This document shows, one piece after another, positions 27,546-36,358 of a DNA stretch of 64,000 bases. This DNA is from Alistipes sp. (lineage in GTDB: Bacteria; Bacteroidota; Bacteroidia; Bacteroidales; Rikenellaceae), in the NCBI GenBank assembly GCA_017451685.1, contig JAFTNV010000017.1, positions 26,502 to 90,501 on the forward strand, read 5' to 3'. The notes beneath the pieces are model-generated. The model did not search any database and had not been told where the DNA came from. It was given only the letters and a program-made list of their open reading frames with translations. Position 1 is the stretch's first letter; every line of letters begins with the position of its first letter. The translations under genes were made by a program, and so were the position numbers.

Positions 27546-28470
27546 CACAACGAAGAGCATCGAGGGCATCGTCATAAGCGCGACGGGCAGCTGGTACGAG
27601 GTGGCAACGGAGCATGGCCTCCTCAACTGCCGCATACGTGGCCGCCTGCGCCTTAAGGGTGTGCGCTCGACAAACCCCGTGGTCGTGGGCGATAGGGTCG
27701 TCGTCGAGCCCGATGGTGATAGCAGCGCCATCGTCGCCATCGTGCCACGCCGCAACTACGTGATACGCCGCGCCTCGAACCTATCGAAGGAGTCGCACAT
27801 CATCGCCGCAAACGTAGACCGCGCACTGCTTATCGTCACACTCCACTCACCCGCGACACCCAAGGAGTTTGTCGACCGCTTTCTCGTCACGTGCGAGGCG
27901 TACAAGGTACCCGTAAGCATCGTCCTCGGCAAGGCCGACACGCTCACGGGCGAGGCAGCCGAGGAGGCAGCCGAGTTTACAGCCATATACCGCGATGCGG
28001 GGTATGAGGTGCTGCGCCTATCATCCCTTACGGGCGAGGGTGTCGAGGAGATACGCGCGATGCTTGCCGACCACACAACACTCGTGGCGGGTAACTCGGG
28101 CGTGGGTAAATCGACACTTGTGGGCGCCATAGACCCTACGCTCGACATACGCACGGGCGACATCTCCGAGAGCCACCACAAGGGTAAGCATACCACCACC
28201 TTCTCGACGATGTACCCCATCGAGGGTGGCTATATAATAGACACCCCTGGAATCAAGGGCTTCGGCCTTATCGACATCGACGGCAAGGAGCTATGTCGCT
28301 ACTTTCCGGAGATGATGCGTCTGGCTCCCGACTGCCGCTTCTACAACTGCACACATACGCACGAGCCCGGGTGTGCCGTGCAGGAGGCCGTAAAGGAGGG
28401 GCGCGTGGCATGGTCGCGCTACGATAGTTACCTGAAAATATTGGACGAAGATGACAAATATCGCAAGTAG
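27532..28470 (+). CDS. rsgA: Ribosome small-subunit-dependent GTPase A
   Basis: 312 residues, circularly permuted GTPase acting late in 30S assembly. N-terminal OB fold (GIVISATGSWYEV), G1 GNSGVGKST (residues 187-195), G3 DTPGIKG, and a C-terminal zinc site C-x4-C-x-H-x5-C (C268, C273, H275, C281). The G4 element, usually NKxD, reads GKAD (residues 133-136), so the Asn that reads the guanine base is Gly; this is unusual. It overlaps its neighbours by 14 and 20 bases. Confidence 0.94.
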   Translation: MREDSTTKSIEGIVISATGSWYEVATEHGLLNCRIRGRLRLKGVRSTNPVVVGDRVVVEPDGDSSAIVAIVPRRNYVIRRASNLSKESHIIAANVDRALLIVTLHSPATPKEFVDRFLVTCEAYKVPVSIVLGKADTLTGEAAEEAAEFTAIYRDAGYEVLRLSSLTGEGVEEIRAMLADHTTLVAGNSGVGKSTLVGAIDPTLDIRTGDISESHHKGKHTTTFSTMYPIEGGYIIDTPGIKGFGLIDIDGKELCRYFPEMMRLAPDCRFYNCTHTHEPGCAVQEAVKEGRVAWSRYDSYLKILDEDDKYRK

Positions 28471-29173
28471 ACTACGCACCGAGGAGCATAGCGAGGCATG
28501 GCTCCGCGAGCGCCTCGACTACATGACACAGTTTATCACCGAGGAGCGCAGGGAGGTGCTCAACCGCACCGTCGCAAGCCGCACACACTATATGCGCATC
28601 CTCACCGAGAATATGTTTCACCCGCAGAACGCCAGCGCCATCATGCGCCACTGCGAGGCCTTTGGCATACAGCAGATACACACCGTCGAGGATAGATGCA
28701 AATTCGACCCCTCGGTAAATATCGTGCGCGGTACGGAGAAGTGGGTAGATGTCGAGCATCACGAGACCACGGCCGAGGCCCTCGCGGCACTCAAGGCCGA
28801 GGGCTACCGCATTGTGGCGACAACGCCCCACCGCTGTAGCGTGACGCCCGAGACGTTCGATGTCACAAAGGGCAAGTTTGTCCTTGTCTTCGGCACCGAG
28901 CACGCTGGCATCTCGGACGAGGTCATCGCGGCAGCCGACGACTTCCTGATGATACCTATGTGCGGCATGGTCGAGAGCCTCAATGTCTCGGCCTCGGCCG
29001 CCATCCTTATATATATGCTCTCGGAGCGCATACGCCAGCAGGTTGACGACTGGCAGCTAAACGACTATGAGCGGCTAAAACTCCTCACACGCTGGACGAT
29101 GTCGTCGGTGCGCGACTTCGAAGGCATCCTTCGCCGCGCCGAGCGCAATGGAAAACTAACAGTTGATTATTAG
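28451..29173 (+). CDS. trmH: TrmH-family tRNA/rRNA 2'-O-methyltransferase
   Basis: 240 residues, SPOUT fold. Seen: motif 1 region MRILTENMFHPQNASAIMRHCEAFGI (N and R residues), motif 2 FGTEHAGIS and motif 3 IPMCGMVESLNVSASAAI, plus a C-terminal helical extension of TrmH type (LLTRWTMSSVRDFE). TrmH methylates G18 of tRNA; the exact target here is not proven. It starts within the rsgA end and is followed 6 bases later by an aminotransferase. Confidence 0.82.
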   Translation: MTNIASRLRTEEHSEAWLRERLDYMTQFITEERREVLNRTVASRTHYMRILTENMFHPQNASAIMRHCEAFGIQQIHTVEDRCKFDPSVNIVRGTEKWVDVEHHETTAEALAALKAEGYRIVATTPHRCSVTPETFDVTKGKFVLVFGTEHAGISDEVIAAADDFLMIPMCGMVESLNVSASAAILIYMLSERIRQQVDDWQLNDYERLKLLTRWTMSSVRDFEGILRRAERNGKLTVDY

Positions 29174-29179
29174 CACTTT

Positions 29180-30373
29180 ATGATACTACGTAAGCAGTTT
29201 TTGGAGCATGTGGGGCAGACATCGCCCTCGCCCATGATGATTGAGGTGGAGCGTGCCGAGGGCGCGTTCTTCTACACCCCCGAGGGTAAGCGATATTTCG
29301 ACCTTGTCGCGGGCGTATCGGTGAGCAACGTGGGTCACGCCAACCCCGAGGTCATTTGCGCCGTGCAGCAGCAGGCGGCTGACTATATGCACATTATGGT
29401 CTATGGCGAGATGGTCGAGCGCCCACAGGTGGAGTATGCCCGCCGCATTGCCGAACTCCTCCCCGGCAACCTCGACTGCGTATACTTCGTCAACTCGGGT
29501 GCCGAGGCTGTCGAGGTGGCGCTGAAGCTCGCAAAGCGCTACACCGGCCGCACGGAGCTTATATCTATGCGCCGCGCCTACCACGGCTCGACACATGGCG
29601 CAATGTCGATGATGGGAACACCCGAGGGCGAGGAGTGGAAGGCCGAATTTCGTCCCCTGCTCCCCGATGTTAAATCCATAACATTCAACTCGTTCGACGA
29701 CCTCAGCGATATTACCGAGCGTACCGCGGGCGTGCTCTGCGAGGTTGTGCAGGGCGAGGCGGGCGTGCGACTCCCCAACCCCGAGTGGCTTCGCGCACTG
29801 CGCGCTCGATGCACGGAGGTGGGCGCACTCCTTATCTTCGACGAGATACAGACGGGTATGGGCCGCACGGGCGCGATGTTCGCCGCAACGAAGTACGACA
29901 TCACCCCCGATGTGGTATGTTTGGCCAAGGCCTTCGGTGGTGGCATGCCCCTCGGTGGCGTAGCGGCAAATAGACAACTTTTAGATAGTTTTACCCATAA
30001 TCCTTGCCTCGGACATATCACGACGTTTGGTGGTCATCCCGTATGTTGTGCCGCAGGCCTCGCAGCACTCAACTACCTCGTTAACAACAAGGTTGTCGAG
30101 AGTGTTGAGCATAAAGGTGCGATGTTCGAGGAGCGCTTAAAAAAGCATCCTCGCGTATTAAAAATTCGTCGCTCGGGACTTTTACTCGCCTTGGAACTTG
30201 GCAAGGCGGAGTACCTCTACCGCCTGATGGAGATATTCAAGGAGGAGGGCATTATGAGCGACTGGTTCCTCTACTGCGACACGGCATTCCGCATCTCGCC
30301 ACCCCTCACCATCACGGAATCGGAAATCGCCGAGTGCTGCACCATCATCGAACGCTCACTCGATAGGTTGTAG
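29180..30373 (+). CDS. Class III PLP-dependent aminotransferase
   Basis: 397 residues. Seen: VNSGAEAVEVALKLAKRYTGR, FDEIQTGMGRTGAMFA, and the PLP-lysine region CLAKAFGGGMPLGG (Lys near residue 252). The pattern groups with acetylornithine/4-aminobutyrate/ornithine aminotransferases, but the substrate cannot be told, and no arginine genes are next to it. It ends an operon and is followed by a perfect 18-bp hairpin. Confidence 0.88.
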   Translation: MILRKQFLEHVGQTSPSPMMIEVERAEGAFFYTPEGKRYFDLVAGVSVSNVGHANPEVICAVQQQAADYMHIMVYGEMVERPQVEYARRIAELLPGNLDCVYFVNSGAEAVEVALKLAKRYTGRTELISMRRAYHGSTHGAMSMMGTPEGEEWKAEFRPLLPDVKSITFNSFDDLSDITERTAGVLCEVVQGEAGVRLPNPEWLRALRARCTEVGALLIFDEIQTGMGRTGAMFAATKYDITPDVVCLAKAFGGGMPLGGVAANRQLLDSFTHNPCLGHITTFGGHPVCCAAGLAALNYLVNNKVVESVEHKGAMFEERLKKHPRVLKIRRSGLLLALELGKAEYLYRLMEIFKEEGIMSDWFLYCDTAFRISPPLTITESEIAECCTIIERSLDRL

Positions 30374-30397
30374 CAGAAAACCCAAAGAAAAGAGATA

Positions 30398-30444
30398 AAA
30401 TTGGCAAAATATTAGCATCTACGGCACTAATATTTTGCCAATTT
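30398..30444 (+). terminator. Perfect 18-bp hairpin terminator overlapping the next promoter
   Basis: aaattggcaaaatattag (30398-30415) pairs exactly with 30427-30444 across an 11-base loop. The right arm contains the TTTTG of the following gene's -33 box. Confidence 0.8.
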
Positions 30445-30464
30445 AGTATAAAATACTAACTTTG
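30433..30464 (+). promoter_or_regulatory. Bacteroidetes-type promoter for the flippase gene
   Basis: TTTTG at 30433-30437, 19 bp, TAACTTTG at 30457-30464: a near-consensus match. The -33 element sits inside the hairpin arm. Confidence 0.8.
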
Positions 30465-30487
30465 CCACGTTGTATTGCAAAGTGACA

Positions 30488-31969
30488 ATGTTAGAGAAGT
30501 TAGCGAAACAGACAGCGATATATGGCATAAGCACGATAGTGGTGAGGTTTCTAAACTATCTGCTTACGCCCTACTATACCCGCATCTTCGATCAGGGGGA
30601 GTATGGCATCGTCACAGACATATACGCCCTCATACCCTTCGCCCTCGTGCTCCTCTCGATGGGCATGGAGTCGAGCTACTTCCGCTTCACCACACGTGCC
30701 GAGGAGGAGGGTGGCGACATCGCCCAAGGCAAGCGCAAGGTCTTTGCAACAACATGGGGCGTGACATCGCTAAACGCTGTCGTATTCTTCCTCGTCGTGT
30801 GGCTCCTCAACGCCCCCATATCGAGTGCGATGGGTGCCGCATACGTGGCACATCCCGAATATGTCACCATCGTGGCAGCCATCGTTATGGTCGACGTGTG
30901 GACGATGATACCCTTCTCGCGCCTACGCGAGCAGGGGCGCGCTATGCACTTTGTCATGCTCAAGGCCCTCAGCGTGCTCCTTAACGTGGGGCTCGCCATA
31001 GGCTTCGGCATCGCAGGGCTCTACTCAACGACATTTGGTGTGGGCTGGGTGCTCATCGCCAACCTCATAGCGAGCATCGTGACCCTCGCAGCGTTATTAC
31101 CCTCAACAGGGGGAGTACTCCCGCGCATAGATGGCACCCTCCTAAGAAAGATATTCGTATACTCCGTGCCGCTACTCATAAGTGGCATTGCGGGCACGGC
31201 AAACGAGTTTATCGACCGTCAGATGATTAAGTACCTCACGCCCGGGGGTGAGGCCGTGGCGATGGCCGAGCTCGGCATATATGGTGCAATAGTGAAGATA
31301 GCGGTGGTAATGACCCTCTTCACGCAGATGTATCGCCTTGCGGCAGAGCCCTTCTTCCTCTCGGGATTTCGGAAGGAGGAGTTCAAGGAGGCAAATGCCG
31401 CCTCGATGAAGTACTTCATCATGGCATCGATGGTCATCTTCCTCGGCATCGTGCTCTTCCGCGATGTGTTTGCCCTCATCGTCGGCCGCGACTTCCGCGA
31501 GGGCATAGACATCCTGCCGATAGTTCTGGCATCGAACGTCTTGGCTGGCGTATGGTTCAACCTATCGTTCTGGTACAAGAGGGAGGAGAAGACCAAGTAT
31601 GCCGCCTACATCACCTTCCTCGGCCTGGCCGTGACCATCGGCCTCAGCTTCGTGCTCGTGCCGAAGATGGGCTACCGCGGGGCTGCATGGGTGAGGCTTG
31701 TTGCGGAGGCGGCGATGGTGGTGTGGAGCTACACGCTATGTCGCAAGCACTATCCCATACCCTACGACCTTAAGCGTATGGGCGAGTATGTGGTGCTCAC
31801 CGTGGCGATATACTGCACCTCGGAGTACGCCCTCGGTGGTGTGAGTGACGACATACATACGGCACTAAACGTGTTACTCTTCATGGTGGCGATAGCATAC
31901 GCCGTATGGCGCGAGAGGATTGATGTTAAAGGGCTCGTGAGGGCTGCAATAGGAAAGTTTACGCGATGA
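30488..31969 (+). CDS. Oligosaccharide flippase (MOP/MATE-like, Wzx type)
   Basis: 493 residues from ATG 30488; a TTG at 30470 would lie at the transcription start and is rejected. About 12-14 membrane helices. The N-terminal AKQTAIYGISTIVVRFLNYLLTPYYTRIF is typical of polysaccharide biosynthesis/flippase proteins of Bacteroidetes. It would move lipid-linked sugars across the inner membrane; the substrate is unknown. It has its own strong promoter and overlaps holB by 4 bases (ATGA). Confidence 0.87.
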   Translation: MLEKLAKQTAIYGISTIVVRFLNYLLTPYYTRIFDQGEYGIVTDIYALIPFALVLLSMGMESSYFRFTTRAEEEGGDIAQGKRKVFATTWGVTSLNAVVFFLVVWLLNAPISSAMGAAYVAHPEYVTIVAAIVMVDVWTMIPFSRLREQGRAMHFVMLKALSVLLNVGLAIGFGIAGLYSTTFGVGWVLIANLIASIVTLAALLPSTGGVLPRIDGTLLRKIFVYSVPLLISGIAGTANEFIDRQMIKYLTPGGEAVAMAELGIYGAIVKIAVVMTLFTQMYRLAAEPFFLSGFRKEEFKEANAASMKYFIMASMVIFLGIVLFRDVFALIVGRDFREGIDILPIVLASNVLAGVWFNLSFWYKREEKTKYAAYITFLGLAVTIGLSFVLVPKMGYRGAAWVRLVAEAAMVVWSYTLCRKHYPIPYDLKRMGEYVVLTVAIYCTSEYALGGVSDDIHTALNVLLFMVAIAYAVWRERIDVKGLVRAAIGKFTR

Positions 31970-33108
31970 GATTTCAGGATATCATAGGTCATGAGGAGCT
32001 TAAGCGCCGCCTCGCACAGCAGGTAGATGCCGGCCGTGTGAGCCATGCGCAGCTGTTTACCGGCGAGGCTGGATATGGCACGCTGCCCTTAGCGCTGGCA
32101 TACGTGCAGTATCTCTTCTGCCCCAACCGCAACGCTGGTGACTCGTGCGGCGTGTGCCCCTCGTGTCGTCAGATTGCCGACCTCGCGCACCCCGATCTTC
32201 ACTGGGTATTCCCCGTGAACAAGCGCGAGAAGAAGAGCAACGAGGTTATAACAAGCGACATGTTCCTCGACAAGTGGCGCGAGATATGGCACGCGAAGGA
32301 TGGTATCTTCTCCACCGAGGAGTGGTACGCGATGCTCGACCTCGGCAAGACGATGAAGGGACTCATCACCGCCAAAGAGTCGGAGGAGATAATACGCAAG
32401 CTACAGTTCAAGAGCTTCTCGTCGCCATACAAGGCGATGATAATATGGCTGCCCGAGGCTATGAACCAAGAGGCGGCGAACAAGATACTCAAGATTCTGG
32501 AAGAGCCGTGGGATAAAACCCTCTTTATCCTTGTGTCGGAGCACCCCGAGTTGCTATTGCAGACCATAACATCACGCACACAGGAGGTGTCGGTGGGGCG
32601 CATAGACACGCCCACGCTCGAGGGCATAGCTCGCGCCGAGGGTAGGGGCGAGGGCGAGGCACGCAACATGGCACGCTTGGCGGGAGGCTCGATGTTGGAG
32701 CTCCGCGAGCTGATGCGTGGCGAGACGGACGAGAGCCGCCAGCAGTCGTTCGAGCTCTTCACACGCCTCATGCGCCTCGGCTACAACGACAAGCACCTCG
32801 AGCTCTTCGAGTGGGCCGACGATATGACCACACTCACACGCGAGGGTCAGCGCCAGTTCTTCCTCCACGCCGTGCGCCTCTTGCGCGAGAGCTACATGCT
32901 CCACGCGGGCCTCGGCTCGATAAGCTACCTTTGGGGCGAGGAGGAGAAGTTCTGCCGTAACTTTGCCCCCTATATCGGCAACCAGAACATTGAGATTCTG
33001 GTAGAGGAGATAGAGCGCGCCATGATGCAGATAATGCAGAATGGCTCGCCACGCATAGTATTCACGCACTTCGCCCTCGCGGTGTCGAAGCAGATAAACA
33101 GGTTGTAA
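31966..33108 (+). CDS. holB: DNA polymerase III delta' subunit
   Basis: 380 residues, clamp-loader AAA+ subunit. Seen: DIIGHEELKRRLAQQV at the start, a P-loop remnant GEAGYGT with the Lys lost (usual in delta', which does not bind ATP productively), a zinc site CPNRNAGDSCGVCPSC, the HPDLHWVFPV block, and EAANKILKILEEP near residue 170. The C-terminal domain is helical. It directly follows the flippase and precedes folK. Confidence 0.9.
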   Translation: MRFQDIIGHEELKRRLAQQVDAGRVSHAQLFTGEAGYGTLPLALAYVQYLFCPNRNAGDSCGVCPSCRQIADLAHPDLHWVFPVNKREKKSNEVITSDMFLDKWREIWHAKDGIFSTEEWYAMLDLGKTMKGLITAKESEEIIRKLQFKSFSSPYKAMIIWLPEAMNQEAANKILKILEEPWDKTLFILVSEHPELLLQTITSRTQEVSVGRIDTPTLEGIARAEGRGEGEARNMARLAGGSMLELRELMRGETDESRQQSFELFTRLMRLGYNDKHLELFEWADDMTTLTREGQRQFFLHAVRLLRESYMLHAGLGSISYLWGEEEKFCRNFAPYIGNQNIEILVEEIERAMMQIMQNGSPRIVFTHFALAVSKQINRL

Positions 33109-33112
33109 CACG

Positions 33113-33604
33113 ATGGCTACGGAGGTGACACTGCTTTTAGGCTCTAACGACATTGAGGCCAAGGAGATTATTGAGCGCGCCACGGGCATCATCAACATGT
33201 CGGTGGGGCGCATACTGCGCAGGTCCGAGGACTACACCAGCGAGCCCTATGGCTTTAGTGCCGAGCGCGGGTTTATAAACCGCGCTGTGGTGATTGAGAC
33301 GACATTCGATGCTTACAGCCTCTTGCAACGCATAAACCTCATCGAGGCGCTCCTTGGGCGCGACAGAGAGGAGGAGGCGCGCATAAAGAGGGAGCGAAAT
33401 GAGGATTATGCCTCACGACCGATAGACATAGACATAATTTTCTATGGCACGGAGACGTTTCACGATAGGAGGCTCACCATCCCCTACCACTTCCTCGCCG
33501 AGCGTGGCTACGCCCTGCGCCCTGTGGCAGAGGTCGTGCCCGACTTTAAGCATCCGGCGTTGGGGGCGACACCGCGCGAGATGCTCGACAACCTAAAGGA
33601 GTAA
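33113..33604 (+). CDS. folK: 2-amino-4-hydroxy-6-hydroxymethyldihydropteridine pyrophosphokinase
   Basis: 163 residues. HPPK transfers pyrophosphate from ATP to the pterin in folate synthesis. Seen: LLLGSNDIEAKEII at the start, the SEDYTSEPYGF loop, the metal-binding PIDIDIIFYG (D-x-D) and IPYHFLAERGYALRPVAEV. The latter normally begins IPHP; here YH replaces HP. Length is standard. Confidence 0.92.
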   Translation: MATEVTLLLGSNDIEAKEIIERATGIINMSVGRILRRSEDYTSEPYGFSAERGFINRAVVIETTFDAYSLLQRINLIEALLGRDREEEARIKRERNEDYASRPIDIDIIFYGTETFHDRRLTIPYHFLAERGYALRPVAEVVPDFKHPALGATPREMLDNLKE

Positions 33605-33614
33605 ACGACAAAGT

Positions 33615-34214
33615 ATGAGAAGACTAATTTATATCGGCGTTACTTTAGCCCTCGCGGCGGTGCTCACGGGCTGCTTCAAGGATGAGAAGCAGGGCACGTG
33701 CATGCACATAGCGCTATACTCGCAGAACGTGGCGAGCGACCCCATCTTAAAATGCACCTCCGACATCGAGGCCTACGCCTTCAAGGTGAAGAAGGGGAGC
33801 AAGTGGGAGGTGTCGACATGGGAGGATGCACTCGCACACTGCATAACGAACACGGATAACACGTCGGAGCAGCTTACCTCGCCCGACATCATGGGCACGT
33901 ACGACCCCGAGGCAGAGTTTCAGCTCACCTTCGAGCTATGGGCGCACTACACCTTCCTTGTCATCGTGGATAAGACCAACAAGCTCTACGCCACGCGCCT
34001 CTACGAGACACCGATGAACCTACCCTCGATGAATACGCACCTGCACCTCTACGCATGGCGTAAGTCGGGCTCGGCAAATGGCTGGGATGTGACAAACCCC
34101 TTCCCCGAGGAGGTACGCGAGCCCTTAGTCCCCGTAGAGCCGGAGCCTACGCCTGACGAGGGTACGGGCGAGGGAACGGAGGGTGGCACCACGGAGCCTA
34201 CGCCCGAAGAGTAA
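33615..34214 (+). CDS. Lipoprotein with Pro/Glu/Gly-rich tail, function unknown
   Basis: 199 residues. Lipoprotein signal with Cys near residue 20 (AAVLTGC). The middle has beta-rich character with aromatic residues (FELWAHYTFLVIVDK); residues 165-199 are a low-complexity Pro-Glu-Gly-Thr tail. No family recognised. It sits between folK and the SbsA-like protein with short gaps, as an envelope component of that operon. Confidence 0.6.
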   Translation: MRRLIYIGVTLALAAVLTGCFKDEKQGTCMHIALYSQNVASDPILKCTSDIEAYAFKVKKGSKWEVSTWEDALAHCITNTDNTSEQLTSPDIMGTYDPEAEFQLTFELWAHYTFLVIVDKTNKLYATRLYETPMNLPSMNTHLHLYAWRKSGSANGWDVTNPFPEEVREPLVPVEPEPTPDEGTGEGTEGGTTEPTPEE

Positions 34215-34229
34215 CGACAACAGAGAGAG

Positions 34230-36356
34230 ATGAGAACAAGGACAAACATAGCAAAGCGCATAACGACGACACTCTCGGCAGCAATAGTGTTGCTCTTCGG
34301 AGCGGCACTACTGACGAAGTGCGCCTCGACGATGACACCGACGGGAGGGCCCAAGGATACCCTGCCTCCGGTGATTGTATACATGAATCCCGACAACTTC
34401 ACGACGAACATCGACACGCTACATCCGCCGAAGATATATGTCGAGTTCAACGAGTATGTGCAGATAAAAGACCAGCAGAAGGAGCTATACACCTCGCCGG
34501 CGATGAAGAAGAAGCCGTCGGTGGTGCGTCGCGGTCGCGGCATCGTCGTAACGATAAAGGACACGCTGCGCCCCAACACCACGTATGCCATAAACTTCGG
34601 CTCGTCGATACAGGATAACAACGAGTCCAACCCGCTGCATGCCATGCGCTACGTATTCTCTACGGGCAATGAGATAGACTCGCTGTACATGTCGGGATAT
34701 ACGGCCGACTCGTTCAAGGCCGACTCCGTGAGTAAGTCGTTCATATACTTCTTCATTGCCGACTCTGTGGAGCAACCCTCGGAGTGGGACTCGACGATGT
34801 TCAAGTACAAGCCCCATGTCATAGCACGTGCCGAGAAGAACGGCATCTTCATCGCACAGAACCTCAAGCCCGTAGACTACCGCATCTACGCCTTCGAGGA
34901 TACGAACAACAACATGGAGTATGAGCCCTCGGTAGACCAGATAGGCTTCCTCGACTCTACGTACAACCCCGCGACGATGCCCGGCTTCAGCATCTGGTTC
35001 GACTCGTTGCGCCACTACCCTTCGGCCGACCCGCAGCTATACTTCCGCATGTTCAAGGATCGTAAGTTCGCGCGCCACAACCTCAGCGGCCAGGAGCGCG
35101 TAAACCGTCACAAGGCGATACTATACTTCGGCGCCCCCAACCCCGAGGTTAAGGAGATACTCTTCGACTCGATACCCTCGGAGAGGGTTATATACGACCC
35201 CCAGACTGTGGGTAAGGATACCGTGGCGCTATGGTTCGACATAGCCCCCGAGGAGCTGCCCGACACCATCAAGGGTACGATAACGTACATGAAGCACGAC
35301 TCGATAAACAACCTCGTGGAGTCTACCGACAAGCTGCGCTTGGCGTGGGTGAAGGTCGAGACGAAGGAGGAGCGCGAGGAGCGCGAGAGGATAGACAAGG
35401 AGCGCGAGAAGGCGGCAAAGACGGGAGCCGACTGGGAGGAGCCCGTGCCACCCAACCCCTTCAAGCTCTCAATACCCTCGTCGGGAGAGTTCCACAAGGA
35501 TAAACATGTAGACCTCACCTTCGACTTCCCGCTCACGAAGTTCGACTCGGCGGCGATAACGCTCAAGATGACCTCGGAGCAGATGCCCGAGCCCCAGGAT
35601 GTGGAGTTCCACTTCATCCAGGACACGCTTAACCGTCGTAAGTATCAGCTGCGTGTCGACTGGCAGCCGTCAGCCAAGTACGAGCTGCTTATCCCCGCGG
35701 GCACCTTCATGAACGTGGCACAGGAGCAGAACGACACGCTCAAATACTCATACACGGGTGCCAACCCCGAGAAGTTCGCCATAGTGAACATCAACGTGAC
35801 AACATCGAAGCCCGAGGCTCGATATATCCTACAGCTGACCAACGCCCAGGGTAAGACACAGAAGGAGATACGCAACGCCACGGCAGGGAAATACAAGATG
35901 GAGTTTGTCACGCCGGGTGACGTGATGCTCCGCGTTGTCGAGGATCTCAACGCCAACGGCAAGTGGGACACGGGCGACATGGTCATCATGCGCCAGCCCG
36001 AGCGCTCGGAGATATACAAGAACGAGGAGGGCTTAGAGACCATCGCCACGAAGGAGAACTGGGAGTTCGACATCAACGTAGACATGGATAAGCTCTTTGC
36101 ACCGATAACGATGGAGTCGGTAATCCAAATGCTCAACGACCGCGAGGACGAGCGCCTGAAGAAGGTTGCCGAGGAGATGGAAAAGAAGCGCAAGGAGAAC
36201 GCCAACAAGAATACCAACCAGAACTCGGGCATGGGCTTCGGTGGCATGGGCGGCATGGGTGGCATGGGCGGCTTCGGAGGTAACACCGGCATGGGTGGCA
36301 TGGGCGGTGGCCGCTCGACAGGCGGACTCAATGGCAACCAAACATTTGGACGATAG
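34230..36356 (+). CDS. SbsA-like Ig-domain envelope protein with Gly/Met-rich tail
   Basis: 708 residues. A hydrophobic N-terminus ends at a Cys (LLTKC; Lys at -1 is not ideal for a lipobox), then STMTPTGGPKDTLPP, the start of the bacterial Ig-like (SbsA Ig) protein family of Bacteroidetes. The Ig domain covers about residues 45-140. Long beta-rich regions follow, and a transthyretin-like piece is seen around LQNLKPVDYRIYAFEDTN. Residues 625-665 are Lys/Glu helical, and the last 40 are repeats of Gly-Gly-Met/Phe. A role in the outer envelope is probable; no activity is known to me. Confidence 0.8.
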   Translation: MRTRTNIAKRITTTLSAAIVLLFGAALLTKCASTMTPTGGPKDTLPPVIVYMNPDNFTTNIDTLHPPKIYVEFNEYVQIKDQQKELYTSPAMKKKPSVVRRGRGIVVTIKDTLRPNTTYAINFGSSIQDNNESNPLHAMRYVFSTGNEIDSLYMSGYTADSFKADSVSKSFIYFFIADSVEQPSEWDSTMFKYKPHVIARAEKNGIFIAQNLKPVDYRIYAFEDTNNNMEYEPSVDQIGFLDSTYNPATMPGFSIWFDSLRHYPSADPQLYFRMFKDRKFARHNLSGQERVNRHKAILYFGAPNPEVKEILFDSIPSERVIYDPQTVGKDTVALWFDIAPEELPDTIKGTITYMKHDSINNLVESTDKLRLAWVKVETKEEREERERIDKEREKAAKTGADWEEPVPPNPFKLSIPSSGEFHKDKHVDLTFDFPLTKFDSAAITLKMTSEQMPEPQDVEFHFIQDTLNRRKYQLRVDWQPSAKYELLIPAGTFMNVAQEQNDTLKYSYTGANPEKFAIVNINVTTSKPEARYILQLTNAQGKTQKEIRNATAGKYKMEFVTPGDVMLRVVEDLNANGKWDTGDMVIMRQPERSEIYKNEEGLETIATKENWEFDINVDMDKLFAPITMESVIQMLNDREDERLKKVAEEMEKKRKENANKNTNQNSGMGFGGMGGMGGMGGFGGNTGMGGMGGGRSTGGLNGNQTFGR

Positions 36357-36358
36357 TT

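Noticed and set aside
29186-29977. 263-codon minus-strand frame opposite the aminotransferase
   Set aside because: Antisense shadow of a conserved gene in high-GC DNA; no domain, no promoter.
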